In this document: one piece after another, positions 38,300 to 49,812 of the stretch
How positions within the stretch are numbered: position 1 is the first letter of the stretch
Layout of the letters: each line of letters begins with the position of its first letter
Assembly: GCA_024336345.1 (NCBI GenBank)
Contig: JANFOG010000013.1
Location: 1,054,001 to 1,118,000, forward strand
DNA: 64,000 bases
Reading direction: 5' to 3'
Origin: Mariannaea sp. PMI_226
Taxonomy: Eukaryota > Ascomycota > Sordariomycetes > Hypocreales > Nectriaceae
Notes under the pieces: model-generated
Database searches by the model: none
The model's input: the letters and a program-made list of their open reading frames with translations, nothing else
Told to the model about the DNA's origin: nothing
Position numbers and translations under genes: made by a program

Positions 38300-39229
38300 C
38301 TATGCAGATCGGTTGCAGATCCATCGAGAGTCTGAACGAAGGGACGAGGGGTTGGTATCAGCTTTGCCCCAGTCCCATCCATCTGGGATGACTCCGCCAT
38401 CGCGGAGCCAGTCCGCACCGGGAAGAAAGTACCAGTCCCAAGATCGAAATTCATCTCGAGTGTTGGCACAGGTGTTGAGAGACGTTTTTCTGGTAGAGAA
38501 GGTAGGATGATAGTAGAAACCTTGGTATACCTTGGCATGGTTGAGGTTGCTGCCACCTTGAAGGAGAAGGTTGTCGCTAAATAGACTGTCAGATTTTCTG
38601 GATATTTGAAGAAAACATTGTTCCTCAGCGCAGAACACTCACTCGTTAACGGTATTCTGAATCTGATCCCACTTGATGTAATCCCACCCACTATGCCAAC
38701 CGAGAAGGGTTCCGCTACGAATCCACTTCCCATTTCCGTCACCATTCCAGATAACAATTGAGTTTTCCCAATCGTTTTTGTGGCCAGAGTCCTTCTTGAA
38801 GTAGATACTGTACGCCACGCGCCATTCATTATCGTTGCACTTGCGGACCGTGTAATATACGGGAAAAGGATTTCCGGGGGAGTTCGGCCCATTCCATGGC
38901 CCGGGATCAGCGCAGCCGTCGTTTTGGCTGGAAAGGCATAGATCAGAGTCGACGCCCTGCACCTGTTGACCATTGATTTCTGCAGCCTCCGGATAACAGG
39001 GAGCCCGGCCCCAAGAGCGTCCAAAATGATACATGGGCGCAGCAGCAACAGCTGCATCAAGGCCACCGTCTATAATCCAAGTTAAAGCTGGTCTCAGAAA
39101 ACATGTACCTCATATTGTTAACGAAGAAGTCGGCTTACTTTCGAAAGCGCTGGATGGAATAGCATCGTTCGCCACGACACCAGCGGCCAAAATGGCGGCG
39201 ATGCTTGAGAACACAGCCTTGAGTGACAT
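38300..39229 (-). CDS. Necrosis-inducing NPP1/NLP-family secreted protein
   Basis: Secreted protein of the NEP1-like (NLP) family, 264 residues. Three exons: 39229-39139, 39069-38643 and 38576-38300, introns 69 and 66 bases, all phases consistent, no frame break. The first ~20 residues form a signal peptide. The conserved heptapeptide that contributes to metal binding is present as GHKNDWE at residues 126-132, with two positions differing from the commonest form. Cysteines early in the mature protein and a late aromatic-rich beta-sandwich region fit the family. Cytolytic NLPs bind plant membrane sphingolipids and cause leaf necrosis in dicots, but many relatives are non-toxic. The altered heptapeptide makes activity uncertain. 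Presence in a mould does not by itself prove a plant pathogen. Confidence 0.9.
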
Positions 39230-41646
39230 TTTCGAACTTGGTTGAGCTACCTTACTTCAGGGAAACTCGTCTTTGGGGTAATGCGGGCATTTAAAAAGGA
39301 ACCCGGCTTGCAGTTATATGCTTAAATTTATGAGCCTATCGTCTGGCCACATGTATTCCTTATGGTCTTTGTGCCGACAAACACGTGCTTTGGGGATATC
39401 TAAGCTAACCTGTGTCGACTTCAGCTGCCCTTTTTGGTAATAAGTCCGCAACGTTTTTGCTATTATTTGCAAGAGATATATGGCATAATTAATATTCATG
39501 CAAGCTATGCGCTGCATGTTATAGTTCTTTACAAAAGTACAATCCTGTGACTGGTTCAATACTTTTTCCGCCACCCCGAGTTTGTCAGCCCAGGCCAGTG
39601 GGTCACCGGGCTGTCGCCGAGATGTTGCCGAGAATAGACCTTTGGTTCGCAGTCTTTGCCATCTCTCAGAGCCAAAATGGCACTTTGATGGCATTACATG
39701 CACAGAGGCACCAAGATCATTGTGTGCTTGGATCCCTGTCGCGCTTGTAGTATTCAACAATTGACCTGGATGGTCTTCAGCGAGTTGTTCCTATACAATC
39801 GACACGAGCTAGCAGAGAAAAGCAGACATGCAAAAATCCCATTTCCCGCTCTCTTCCCGGCTTATTGTCGCTACGGCCCTGCAGCACTCTACTGGATTCA
39901 AGTCGAACATACAGCCCCAACCTAGCGAAAGATGGAAAAATACACATAAGGTCACCTTTATATCAATAGACCTGGTTGTCAACAGTATCGGCGTAGAAAA
40001 TACGGACCCGTTCGGATTAAGAGTAGCTTATTAAGGCGCGTAGAAAGTATAGATTTTCCTGTAAATCCAAGCTGGAAACATAACAATTAGGCAGCAGTGA
40101 GGCGCTATCATAATTTGCGAACGGCTTACGTTCTCGCGAATAGAGAACTCGTCAACAGCAAGTGGTTATGCGACATGTGAGCAGGAAACAGAACGAAGAT
40201 CAGCCAGTTGACGAACCCAAATGCTGCTTCCGGATCACTCATACTTTAATGCTTGGTTGCCATTCGCTATGTCGACTCGCTTCTGAAAGCATCGCCTATC
40301 TTTCTATGCAAGGCATTTTCGCAAATGCGATCTCTTATGTAACTAATTAAGTCGTTAGCGATAAGGCAGCTTCGCGATTCAAAGGAGCGGAAGCGGTGCC
40401 ATCCAAGAGATTTTTCATAGTCTTCAGTCACTAGTCAGGGTTTTTCCCAGTATCGTATTACTCAACGCCTTCATGGACAGGAGCGACATAACTTTAGGTA
40501 TGCCATATCTTTCTACGAGCAAATAAAAATCACGATTCTGCCCCTGGCTGTCTATAATCGTGAAGTGCAGCACCAATAAATAACTTGCTGGGACGGCGTT
40601 CAGTAGAAACTCAGGTCAATACATCTTAGCAAGAACTGACCAGGTTCAGACACTTGCAATCTGGCCAAGCTATAATGATAAGACCCGGCAGAGCAATAAA
40701 GTTAGTCACCCTAGTTGCCGAAGGATAGCCCCATTATAGATGTTAGACTTCGGCTACAGCGAGCATGAGATAATAATACTTCCAATACTTCCACCAGAAA
40801 CTATGATGGTAGTACTAGTGTCCGCTTGGTACCAAATAAGTAGCTGCGACTACAATGCTAGGTATCAACAAGCGTCCAGCTCTTAGTCTGACACATGAGG
40901 CAGAGGCTTGAGTTCCATCTATCTAGATATCATGTACATTCTTTATATAAGTATCCATTTAATCTCTTATAGTGTATTCCGTAACCTAGATACTTGACAG
41001 CAAGGAGCTATGGCAAGGTACTTGCACTAAAGGCTCGATCGAGCTATCGACACTAATCAACATTCAATAAAATGTATTTTTATCACTAAAAAGGTCTAAT
41101 CAAGTATCAATACCAACATTTTGATCACGGCTCTACCCACACAGATCAACCCTAATGATGCTAGAGATGGTTCTCTATACCACGGCCTTGGACTAGCTCG
41201 TGACGAAAGACTTGATTTGACTACTTTGAACAACATGATACAAGCTTGGCCAGGTGGGAAAACCGGCTTCAAGTAAAGGAGTAAAGGAGACTAACAAAAT
41301 CAAACCAGGAGTTGAGCATCCACATAGACCGACCAGTACGACCAATTTCGCCTCAATTCTTCCTTGCGGGAGTCACAATGGTCAAAACTGCTACGAACAA
41401 ATATCGAAGGAAAACTGGATAGTGTTCTGGCGCCCTCTTTCTCAAGGGATAGGAGCCCATAACTTTGCTCTAGGCGATCTTTCTGTTTGGAGTTCTTCAG
41501 TGCAAGTTCCCTAGAGGCTATATTGCCTTGATGCATTACGATGAAACGCTTTTTGCCTTCATTCTGGTTCGCTTGATACGTTGTCTTATTCTACCAGCCC
41601 AGTATATATCAAGAATTTTCACATTTGCATATAATTTACCCTTTGA
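39230..41646. other. Long gene-poor spacer
   Basis: 2.4 kb. The longest frame (minus, 39760-39314, 148 codons) has a start codon but neither signal peptide nor motif and is not supported. The rest is AT-rich with no visible repeat array. Confidence 0.5.
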
Positions 41647-43551
41647 TCACTTCCATATACCTTTCGATGATGCAGCTAACCTCCCCAGTACTGTACGTTG
41701 TTCGATTTTCTGCTGCCCAACCTTCCATGCCTCCCACCCGATCGCATCGAGAGGGCCATCCAGAGCTACTCTCATGCACAATTCGTCCCTATTGAGCTTT
41801 TTGTAGTCCGGCAGCTTTCGGTTAGCTTGCCGAGCCAACTGGTGGAGCTGTGCGTTCATTTCTGCGCTCAAGTCTGGACATGATACCGTGCTCCAATCGC
41901 CCTCTGGAGGCGTCTCGCCGCTGTAAATCATTTTACATACGAAACTCACAGAATTGTGTATTGCCCAGGATGGCTGGAAGTCAATGAGGGAGCTGAGGTA
42001 ACTTGAAGCGTTGTTCGATGGTGCGCCTGAATGAAGCGTTAGTTGTTGTATGTTCCCGTTGCGCTCGCGAAGGTAGCGGAACAAATAGCGTGCTGAAGAC
42101 TCTATGAGGATGGGTGTTGGTGCCGGTGGCGCCATTCCCAGCGGAAGCCACAGCTCAACGGTACGTAGGCTGGGAAAAGTAGCAATAGCATCTAGCGCGC
42201 TGTATGGCCACTCTTGAGTATCAACGTCCCGGTCGATGTCAAGAGCTAGATGCCGGAGATGGAGCAGGTTCTTGCTCAGATGGATGAGGTCAGTGGGCGT
42301 AATGAAAGTACCCGCCTCACCCCTCCGCTCAGGTTCGTGTATCCTCAGTCTCTGTAGAGTCGCACCAAATCGACTGATGAAATTCGGATTGCTATTGACA
42401 CGACCCCAACCCGAAAGGCTGATTAGCTCTAGTGGTGAGGTGATATCTCTCACAAAATCAGCTTGAAGCCAGCTGAGCTCTTCGAGAACAAGCTCTCTGA
42501 GAGCAGTCAGTTTTGGTGCTATTCCTGAAGCCAGACAAGTCGGCACATCATTCAACCGAACCAACCGTGACCAGTCGAACGCGTCGATCCAGTAATCCCA
42601 TTCATAGCCTTTAGCAGAATACCCTTGGCATTGCGGTGCTCCCTCGAGGCCCCAAGGGTAGTCACGCATACCTAGCTCCTCGAGGGCTGGCGGCCGCTCG
42701 CCATCCAGCAGGCCCAAACCACAATAGGCCCCCCCGGTCAACGGGGGCCCATATCCATTACAGCCTCCGCGGGGGTACCAGACGTCAATGATAGGAAGCC
42801 TGATGAGATTAGGACACGACAGCAGAACCTCCTTCAAGGCGCACATAGTCTCAAGGCATGTTTGCTCCTCGATAAATGTGACCCGGACAGAGAGGGTGCA
42901 GAGACTCTGGCTTCCTGCAAGACGATTCAGGAAGGCGCGCGCTTGAACATGGGACTCCCTAGTGTCGTCACAGCAGACAGAAGTGTGCAGACGTAGACCT
43001 AAAGGCAATGATGCCAAGATGGGGCCCGGAATAGGCACCGCCATGGTTCCTTTGTGAGGACCCGACGCTGTCCATCCAATATCCCAATGAAGGTGGCGTA
43101 GTCCTGTCATCGAGAGCAGCATAGTGGCAAGGTTGGCCAAAACTTCGTTGCCTTCCTTCCGGACTGTGCCGTGCCCTCGGCTGCTGACTCGAAGCGTGCG
43201 GACTGCTGGGAGTTGGCCAAGACGCTTGATGAGGTCAAGGCGGGCGAGTATATGGCCACTCTTATCAAGATTGATATGTACATGACGGTGTTGGATATAG
43301 CGGGCTTGTTTATACATGTACGTACACAATAATGCCACCGTCTGGATGCCCTCAGGCTGGTGGTCGTAGTAAAAAGTGAGAATAAGGCGTATCACATGCT
43401 CTGGCAGCTGGGCAATGGAGGGCCTTCCGTGATTTAATGGCACTAGCTCTCGTTCGACGATGGTAATAGGCGCATACTGAGTTTCTTGACTACGACGCTG
43501 TTGGCTGTGGGTTGGAGAGAAAATGTGTGTAAAGCGTCGTATTGAAGGCAT
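41647..43551 (-). CDS. F-box/LRR-like hypothetical protein
   Basis: Single exon, 634 residues. Residues ~40-85 (IAQLPEHVIRLILTFYY ... ALLCTYMYKQARYI) resemble a fungal F-box: Leu-Pro-x-x-(I/V)-x-x-x-I start, then a helix with the VALLCTYMYK core. The long remainder has irregular leucine-rich blocks such as LTALRELVLEELSWL, LLHLRHLALDID and FPSLRTVELWLPL, consistent with an LRR solenoid. F-box proteins bring substrates to the SCF (Skp1-Cullin-F-box) ubiquitin ligase; in moulds such genes form large, fast-evolving families with no assigned substrates. It is intact, unlike the related-looking locus at 2702-3850. I am sure it is a gene, less sure of the F-box. Confidence 0.75.
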   Translation of the reverse strand: MPSIRRFTHIFSPTHSQQRRSQETQYAPITIVERELVPLNHGRPSIAQLPEHVIRLILTFYYDHQPEGIQTVALLCTYMYKQARYIQHRHVHINLDKSGHILARLDLIKRLGQLPAVRTLRVSSRGHGTVRKEGNEVLANLATMLLSMTGLRHLHWDIGWTASGPHKGTMAVPIPGPILASLPLGLRLHTSVCCDDTRESHVQARAFLNRLAGSQSLCTLSVRVTFIEEQTCLETMCALKEVLLSCPNLIRLPIIDVWYPRGGCNGYGPPLTGGAYCGLGLLDGERPPALEELGMRDYPWGLEGAPQCQGYSAKGYEWDYWIDAFDWSRLVRLNDVPTCLASGIAPKLTALRELVLEELSWLQADFVRDITSPLELISLSGWGRVNSNPNFISRFGATLQRLRIHEPERRGEAGTFITPTDLIHLSKNLLHLRHLALDIDRDVDTQEWPYSALDAIATFPSLRTVELWLPLGMAPPAPTPILIESSARYLFRYLRERNGNIQQLTLHSGAPSNNASSYLSSLIDFQPSWAIHNSVSFVCKMIYSGETPPEGDWSTVSCPDLSAEMNAQLHQLARQANRKLPDYKKLNRDELCMRVALDGPLDAIGWEAWKVGQQKIEQRTVLGRLAASSKGIWK

Positions 43552-43978
43552 GGTGGCATAAATGGCGATTCGACCAGAAACGCGAATGTGAGGGAGGGAG
43601 GGTGGTTCAGTAGTGGATGAGTCTCCTTATTAATAGGGAGATCAGCAAATTCTAAGCGGGCGCCTGATTCAGCAACCAGAAAGCACCCTTGTTGGTAAAG
43701 GGCCTACGGGGCTTTTAGGCACACGTACCTATGCGCTGCGCACCTCCTTCTCTTACGCTCTTACGCATGCAACTCACAACTCACTAGTCGCCCGCTCGCC
43801 TTCATTTTTTAAATATGTACCTGTCGGATTACGGACCAAAGCTTACAGGTTTATTTTAAATCTTCTTGGGACATCCAAGTTGAGTTTCGCGTTCACTACT
43901 TCTACTTTTCATGTTTCGAGCGCCCCCAACCCTAGCAGCCAGTCATAACCCCACCTACAGACATTCGGCAACCATTTC
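43552..43978. other. Intergenic spacer
   Basis: About 430 bases between two minus-strand genes: the promoter of the F-box/LRR-like gene and the 3' end of the metalloprotease. Nothing more seen. Confidence 0.5.
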
Positions 43979-45214
43979 TCACCTACTGCCTTTTGACTCA
44001 AGCTGATTGGGTATCCCCCATTCGGTGTCTGGGGACATACTCATCTCGGCGAAGAGGCGATATGAGTCCGGGTTGATGAGGGCACGATTAACATCCTCTT
44101 TGCCCAGGTCAACTGCCAGTATAAAACCTACGGCAGGATCAAGATCTGCTTGGAAATCAACTTTTGGCCGTGCGTGTGGCTACTTGGCTAGTGTCATCCA
44201 ACTTACACTTTTTGTTGTCTCTGACTCTCCCTACGACGTGCGTCATCTCATGTATTACTGTCCCAGATATGGAGTTGTAGCTCCCGATGTACGGGTACTT
44301 GTTCGAGCCTGTTTTGGTTGCTTGATAGCCAATGTCTAAAGCGGGATATACTGTCAACCCATCCTTTGCCCATCCATCGGGGCAAAGAATCATCCCAATA
44401 AACTCAGTTTGAACGCCATTAATGACTTGAAAGGCGGAAAACGTTTTCCCCACGTAGTTCGAGCCTGGACTCTCAGTGCACGGCTTTGGGGAGTTCGCTG
44501 TGCTGCTAGTTAAATCTCGGCTCAACAAGGCTTTGTATCATAGGCATGCTCTTCTTGGTATTACTCACGCTCGAGGTAACTTAAAGCGATATATTCGATT
44601 GTGTTGTCGGCTTTTTTTAATTCGGCGTGCCAGTAATTGGATGGGCCTCCTGTACGGTCTCATGAGGCCTCTAATCCATGAGGGTCATGTGCAGCTTAAG
44701 CACTTACCGTGGTAGTCGGGAATGGGGCCGTTTACCATCCCATCAGAGCCGCAGAATAGGAATGCGTTGTTGACATCAAGATTCTCCAGAGTTCCTTGTA
44801 GTCCTCCCAGGATGTCACCGTACATAGCTGTGGGACAAGTGTGATCAGAGAAACGCTTGAGGTTTTGCTTGAGTTTTGAAGCAGATGTTACTTACATTTC
44901 ACCTTCGCCATGGTATTCTGGCCATCTGCAGTCAGCCCCATAACTTTCTTGTATTCGACACCCCAAATAAATTTTGCATTTGCCACGGCAATTTGCTGAG
45001 GCTTTTTGAAGCCCCCCAAGCCCATCTTGGTGGGAATGAGATCTATCTGCCGCTGAGCTTGAGTTGACATGGCTACCGCATTGTCCCATATTTGGTTTAT
45101 TGTCTGTCCCTGGAATGACCAGCTATCACAGCCAATAGTTCTCCAGGTGACATCTGCTGTGCACTGATGTACGGCAAGGAGGGAAGAGAGCAACCAAACT
45201 ATAGTTGTCCGCAT
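43979..45214 (-). CDS. Secreted HExxH metalloprotease-like protein (M35/lysine-specific endopeptidase type)
   Basis: 314 residues from four exons: 45214-44896, 44827-44708, 44530-44207 and 44160-43979. Introns are 68, 177 and 46 bases. A signal peptide is clear (MRTTIVWLLSSLLAVHQCTA). The zinc motif HEMTH lies at residues 240-244 in GTVIHEMTHVVGR, downstream of a conserved ILCPDGW block, and the last exon supplies NPDSYRLFAEMS, where related fungal proteases keep a conserved Tyr and acidic residue. Cysteines are paired in number as in secreted enzymes. The layout resembles deuterolysin (aspzincin) relatives that many moulds carry as putative peptidases. The start of exon 3 is the least certain boundary, because the second intron is unusually long for this window. 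Confidence 0.8.
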
Positions 45215-46458
45215 ACTGGGCGATCATTTAGACCCCTCTGTAATAAATCTGTTAGAGTTATGATTGCAAAAATCGGGCTTGTAGAGCAACATCCGCGTAG
45301 GAAGTGCCAGAATAGTAGAACCTACTCTCGAGATACATCAAGGTGAACTCGTACTTATAGGGCATGTGTGCTATCTTCTTGCTCACATATTCTCGCTCCT
45401 TTTGTGTAAATATAGCAATGTTGCCAGCCCTCACTCCGTGAGAACCAAGCCTGGCAACAACTAACCTCGAAACGATGAATACGAAGCGAAGGATCTAGCC
45501 GTTTAGCGATGCACCTCGTGCCTGTTGTCGAGATCCGGCTTAATGTTGTTCAACCCCAGCACCATCTCCACCGCACTGACGCGATACTGCATTCCCCGTA
45601 TCATCCTTCCCAAACTTTTTGTTGTACGCGATTATGCCGAATCCACAAATAGTATTTTTCCGTGCCTAAGGGAAATAAATCTCCAACTGGCAAACAGCAG
45701 TTGGCGCTAGGAATAATAGAAGCCAGGATCTACCATGTTGGGGGCTGGAAGAGGGGGGTTGGCAGCCAAACCGCCGGCTCAGCCGCGCGGAAGGAATGAG
45801 AACATTCCTTCATTGGTAACCACACTAAAGTAGCTCCACCAGGCATACTGCCATAACATCTCGTCAATTTGGCCTTTTTGAGGTATGAGCTCTTACTACA
45901 GCATGTTGGGAGGGTCAGATGCTACCCTCTGGGAACGAGCTTCCTATTTTCACTTAGCTTCATACTGTTACCTAGCTCAACGAGGCCTGTATAGAATTAG
46001 CGGCTCCAGTGAATCGAATAAAAGGAATGGATTTAATATGTCATTCCGGCTATCGCTCGACAATTATAGGACTTGTGGAGTCCCGGAGTCGTACAGTTCC
46101 GTGAATGTACTGTAAGAACGGATCGACGGATTTCGGGGCTTTCTCTTCTCTCACGCGGCATCAACGGCCGTTATGCTACAAGGATCAATGTAAAGACCTC
46201 TCAGGTAAATATAGCGTCTTGATGACGAGTTTTGGGTGGGGAACTGAGCCTGTGAAAGGTAAGCCTTCCAGTCACCGATCGCAAGCAATGGCAAGATCCA
46301 TATAAAAGTTCACGAGTTGATTATCAATTCTTTAATCCTATCTGCGAGTGCGACTTATTGAAGAATTTCTCCTTCATTCCACACATCTTCCCTACGAACT
46401 ATCTTCCAAGCACGTCGTTTTCCAGGGTCAGTAGGCTTTGGCCCATATCCTCACCACG
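45215..46458. other. Divergent intergenic region
   Basis: 1.2 kb between the metalloprotease and mucin-like genes, which point away from each other. Short frames at 45525-46305 show no motif. No repeat noticed. Confidence 0.5.
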
Positions 46459-49400
46459 ATGAGGCTCAAGACTAGAGTCCTGCTGCTCTCGAGTTCGTTC
46501 TTACCTGCTACTCTATCAAAGCCTGTCTTTGATAAAAGATCTTCTGTGGGCTTCTGCGGAGAACGTTATATCCTGGAGGGAGAAGTTTGCTGTACCACAC
46601 CTGATGGGGGCAGTAATATTTGCGGTTATGGTTTGTCAGCCCTCCCCTTCTTTCCAACGCCCATACTGATCATTATTACGTACGACTAGGTACAAGCTGT
46701 TGTAAGCTACCCCAATCCCATATTTTCATTTAGTTCATATCGCTCTGGCCTTGAGACATCAGAATGTGGTATTCGATCCGAGTAGCCCTTTGTCTCAGGA
46801 GTCGCGCTTGTCATAACTGATCTACCAGGATGCTAATTGAATTATTTAAGGCTTCTATGGTTGCTGCAATTTCGGTTCCAAATGCAGCGCAGATGGCCAG
46901 TGTGTGCCAATCTCTGAGGATATTACGACTAGAACGGGCTCTTCTTCGACTATTTCGTCGGAGCGAGGCTCCACTACTTCTGTAGTTAAAGAGTGCTCCC
47001 CTCTAACTGCTGATGATCAATGTTCGCAATCCAACTCGCAAAGTCACAATGGTTCGCTGTCCAATAGTTCAGTTGGCGGAGGAATGCCACCTCCAGCTTC
47101 CACAACCGGAGGAAGTTCAGCTCCAACTTCTGCGCATGGGGGCAGTTTACATCCAACATTGTCAACAAACAAGGGCTCAAGTCCTACCACTTCGACAAAT
47201 CAAGATAATTCAGCTGTTACTACTGAAACTATAGGAGACTCTGAATCCGCTCCAACCTCCACTACAAGTAAAGAATCACTGTTCACGGCTCCTCTAGATG
47301 GAAGCAGTTCACCTCCAACTACCACAACTGGAGAAAGCTCAGAGTTTCCTCCAACACAGACATCTATAAGTGGAGATGGCTCAATTCCAGCTACAACTGG
47401 AAAAGCGAGCTCAGAATTTGCTCCAACCTCAGCTGGGGAGGGAAACTCGGCTTCCCTGCCAGCTACCATGGGTAGCGAAAGCTCAGGCACTCCTTCAACC
47501 TCAACTACCAAAGGAATTTCGGGCACTGCCCCAGATTCAATAGGTGGAGCTAGCTCAGAAGTCCCCCCAACCTCTACTACTACAAATGAAGGTTCCCTGT
47601 CTCCTACCTCTACAACCGAAAATGGTTCAGATTCAAACCCGACAAGTGGAACAAGCACAGTGCCACCTCAATCCACCACAGGGGGCGGTGTTTCAAACCC
47701 AATATCGACATCTGGAGGAGGCTCACCTCCAACAACCACAATGGAGAATGGTTCTCTAACTCCTACGTTCTTCGGTGGTGGAGCGTCCTCGTCTTCCTTG
47801 ACGTCTATCACAGGCCTGGAGTCCGGACCCACCACGACGGGTGAAGGTAATTTATCTGCATCTACTGCCATTGCTGGAGTAACAAATCCATCATCAGAAA
47901 CCACTGGAATAGAGGGAACCACAGCTCCAGGCGACACTACCGACACAGGTGGGCTGACAGACCCAACTAGAATGACAATTGGAACGACAACAACAGAAGA
48001 TGGAATAACTGCAACGGGTAGTTCTACCACGACAGGCGGCCCCCTCATCACGTACGCGACTTGGCCTGTTGTGACCATTGCACCAGTCACCAGTGACACC
48101 TCTGATCCAGAACACATCGGCGGCCCGCCCGTTCTTCCCTGTCGAACTTGGTTCTTCTTTGTACGTCATTGGTTAAGATAAAATAAGGAGAAAATACTAA
48201 TAGACATCTGGCAGATCTGTATTAGCTGGATCAATGGACCGATTTTTTCGGGCTGGAAAATCGACTTGCCACCGGGAATATATCCCCCGTATGCTAGCCT
48301 TCTCACTCTATTGCAATGCCGCTGGCTGACCTTGAAAAAATAGTGGTCCGCCACCGTCAATTGTATGGCCACCTGGGATTGAAATCGATGGAATTCTTCC
48401 GCCATGGCCCGAGATCACGTTAGTTTTTAGAGATTTTTTTCATGGCTTAAAAGTTGTAGCTAACCAATCTCTACTCAGAATTGGCAACGACAACAAACCT
48501 ACCTACTCATCAGAGCCCACATCGTGTGAGACCGAATCGGCCACCATTAACGTTATCACTACTTCTTATGGGGTTTCAATTTCGGGGTCTGTAACGGTAA
48601 CTACAGCAAGTCAGGTTTTTTCAACTAGCGACGTGATTCTCGGTTGTGACGTTGAAGATGAGGGCTCTAGTACGACGTTAACTGGAGCTACCAGCACTGC
48701 AACAGAGCTTATCGTTACAATGAGTGACGACTCGAACGACCCTCCGCCCACTGAGGTGCTTAATACTGCAGGCGACCTCGCCTCTTCAATCTATGCTTAC
48801 ATTGATAGCTACTGGTCATGTTAGTTTCCAGCCTCTTTCTTTTCCCCCAACCTTGTTGCCCAGTTACGGGGAAATGTCTCGGCTGTTTTAATAACTTCGC
48901 GCTGACCATCCATTTCACTATAGTCCTAGCTGCTCCGGATTCTACAACACTTAGTACGGTAACTAGCGCCGCAACTACAACCTCGGAAGTCATACCCTCT
49001 ACCACAAGTACCGAATCTAGCCCTTCGACCATGAGTACGGAGTCTATTACAACAGATATTCCACTTCCAACCCTCACAGAGATAACGTTATCGCCGCCAA
49101 CAACGCTACCCTTTCAGACATCGGACGGCAGTTCATGCGTCTCTACGGCCACAACTTCTGTCTGCGTGGTACCTAACCAGCCTTGCGAATCCAGTCTTTC
49201 TTGTGCCAGTTGGGTTCCTACGCAGACCAGCACGGAACTCGCCAACACGGTTTCGGAAGCTCCCGTCCCAACCAATTCATGGACACTTGTGATTGTAAGT
49301 CAATAATCACTATAGGACCCCGCCCCGAAGTACTTTTGAGCTGGTTGTAGACATGATTCACTAACTTGCCTGTCTTTAGTATCAAAACAAGTGCAATGAG

Positions 49401-49812
49401 GACATTACGAACTACGTAAGTTTTATTGATTCATTCTCGGTCATTTGCTAACTGGCCTTCTTCTTCTTTTCAGTTATCACTTGAAGGCTTTGGCTCACAA
49501 GGGCCGAACGAAATCTGTATCAACTTGAACGATCCCAATCTACCACTGAACTCTGACAATTCCAACTCTTGTACCTTTTTCACCAACGGCGGTTTCGACC
49601 GCAGTAGTTGTTCTGAAGCAACGTTCAACAACCCCGGATCCTTTATCATTAAAAATGGCTTCTGCACAGTCTTCGCCGATGAAGGCTGCCCAAGCAATGG
49701 AGTCAATCCAGGGATTGATTCAAGCGTACAAGATAACTGTTCCAACCTTGAACCTAAATTTCTTCTTCCGGACATATGGCGGTCCATAAGCTGTTTTGCT
49801 TTTCCGGAATAG
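46459..49812 (+). CDS. Large secreted Ser/Thr-rich mucin-like protein with Cys-rich ends
   Basis: Nine-exon model, 909 residues: 46459-46630, 46690-46701, 46851-48160, 48215-48288, 48344-48418, 48479-48819, 48924-49294, 49380-49415 and 49474-49812. A signal peptide (MRLKTRVLLLSSSFLPATLS) is followed by a small Cys-rich module (VCCTTPDG, YGCCNFGSKCSADGQC). Then come ~400 residues of Ser/Thr/Gly/Pro with loose TTGGSS/PPTSTT repeats, surely heavily O-glycosylated. The next part has CRTWFFF-ICISWINGP, IDLPPGIYPP-GPPPSIVWPPGI and PPWPEIT-IGNDNKPTY, a block I recognise from the C-terminal regions of mould GH18 chitinases resembling killer-toxin subunits; here no GH18 domain is present. The C-terminal 110 residues are Cys-rich. 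The 12-base second exon is optional: skipping it also keeps frame. Likely wall-associated or extracellular; function unknown. Confidence 0.8.

Noticed and set aside
39314..39760. 148-codon minus-strand frame
   Set aside because: Has a start codon but no motif, no signal peptide and no splice extension; chance length for this composition.
47200..48117. Long minus-strand frames (about 150 codons each) opposite the mucin-like gene
   Set aside because: They are reverse-complement shadows of the Ser/Thr-rich repeats (giving Val/Glu/Gly-rich peptides).
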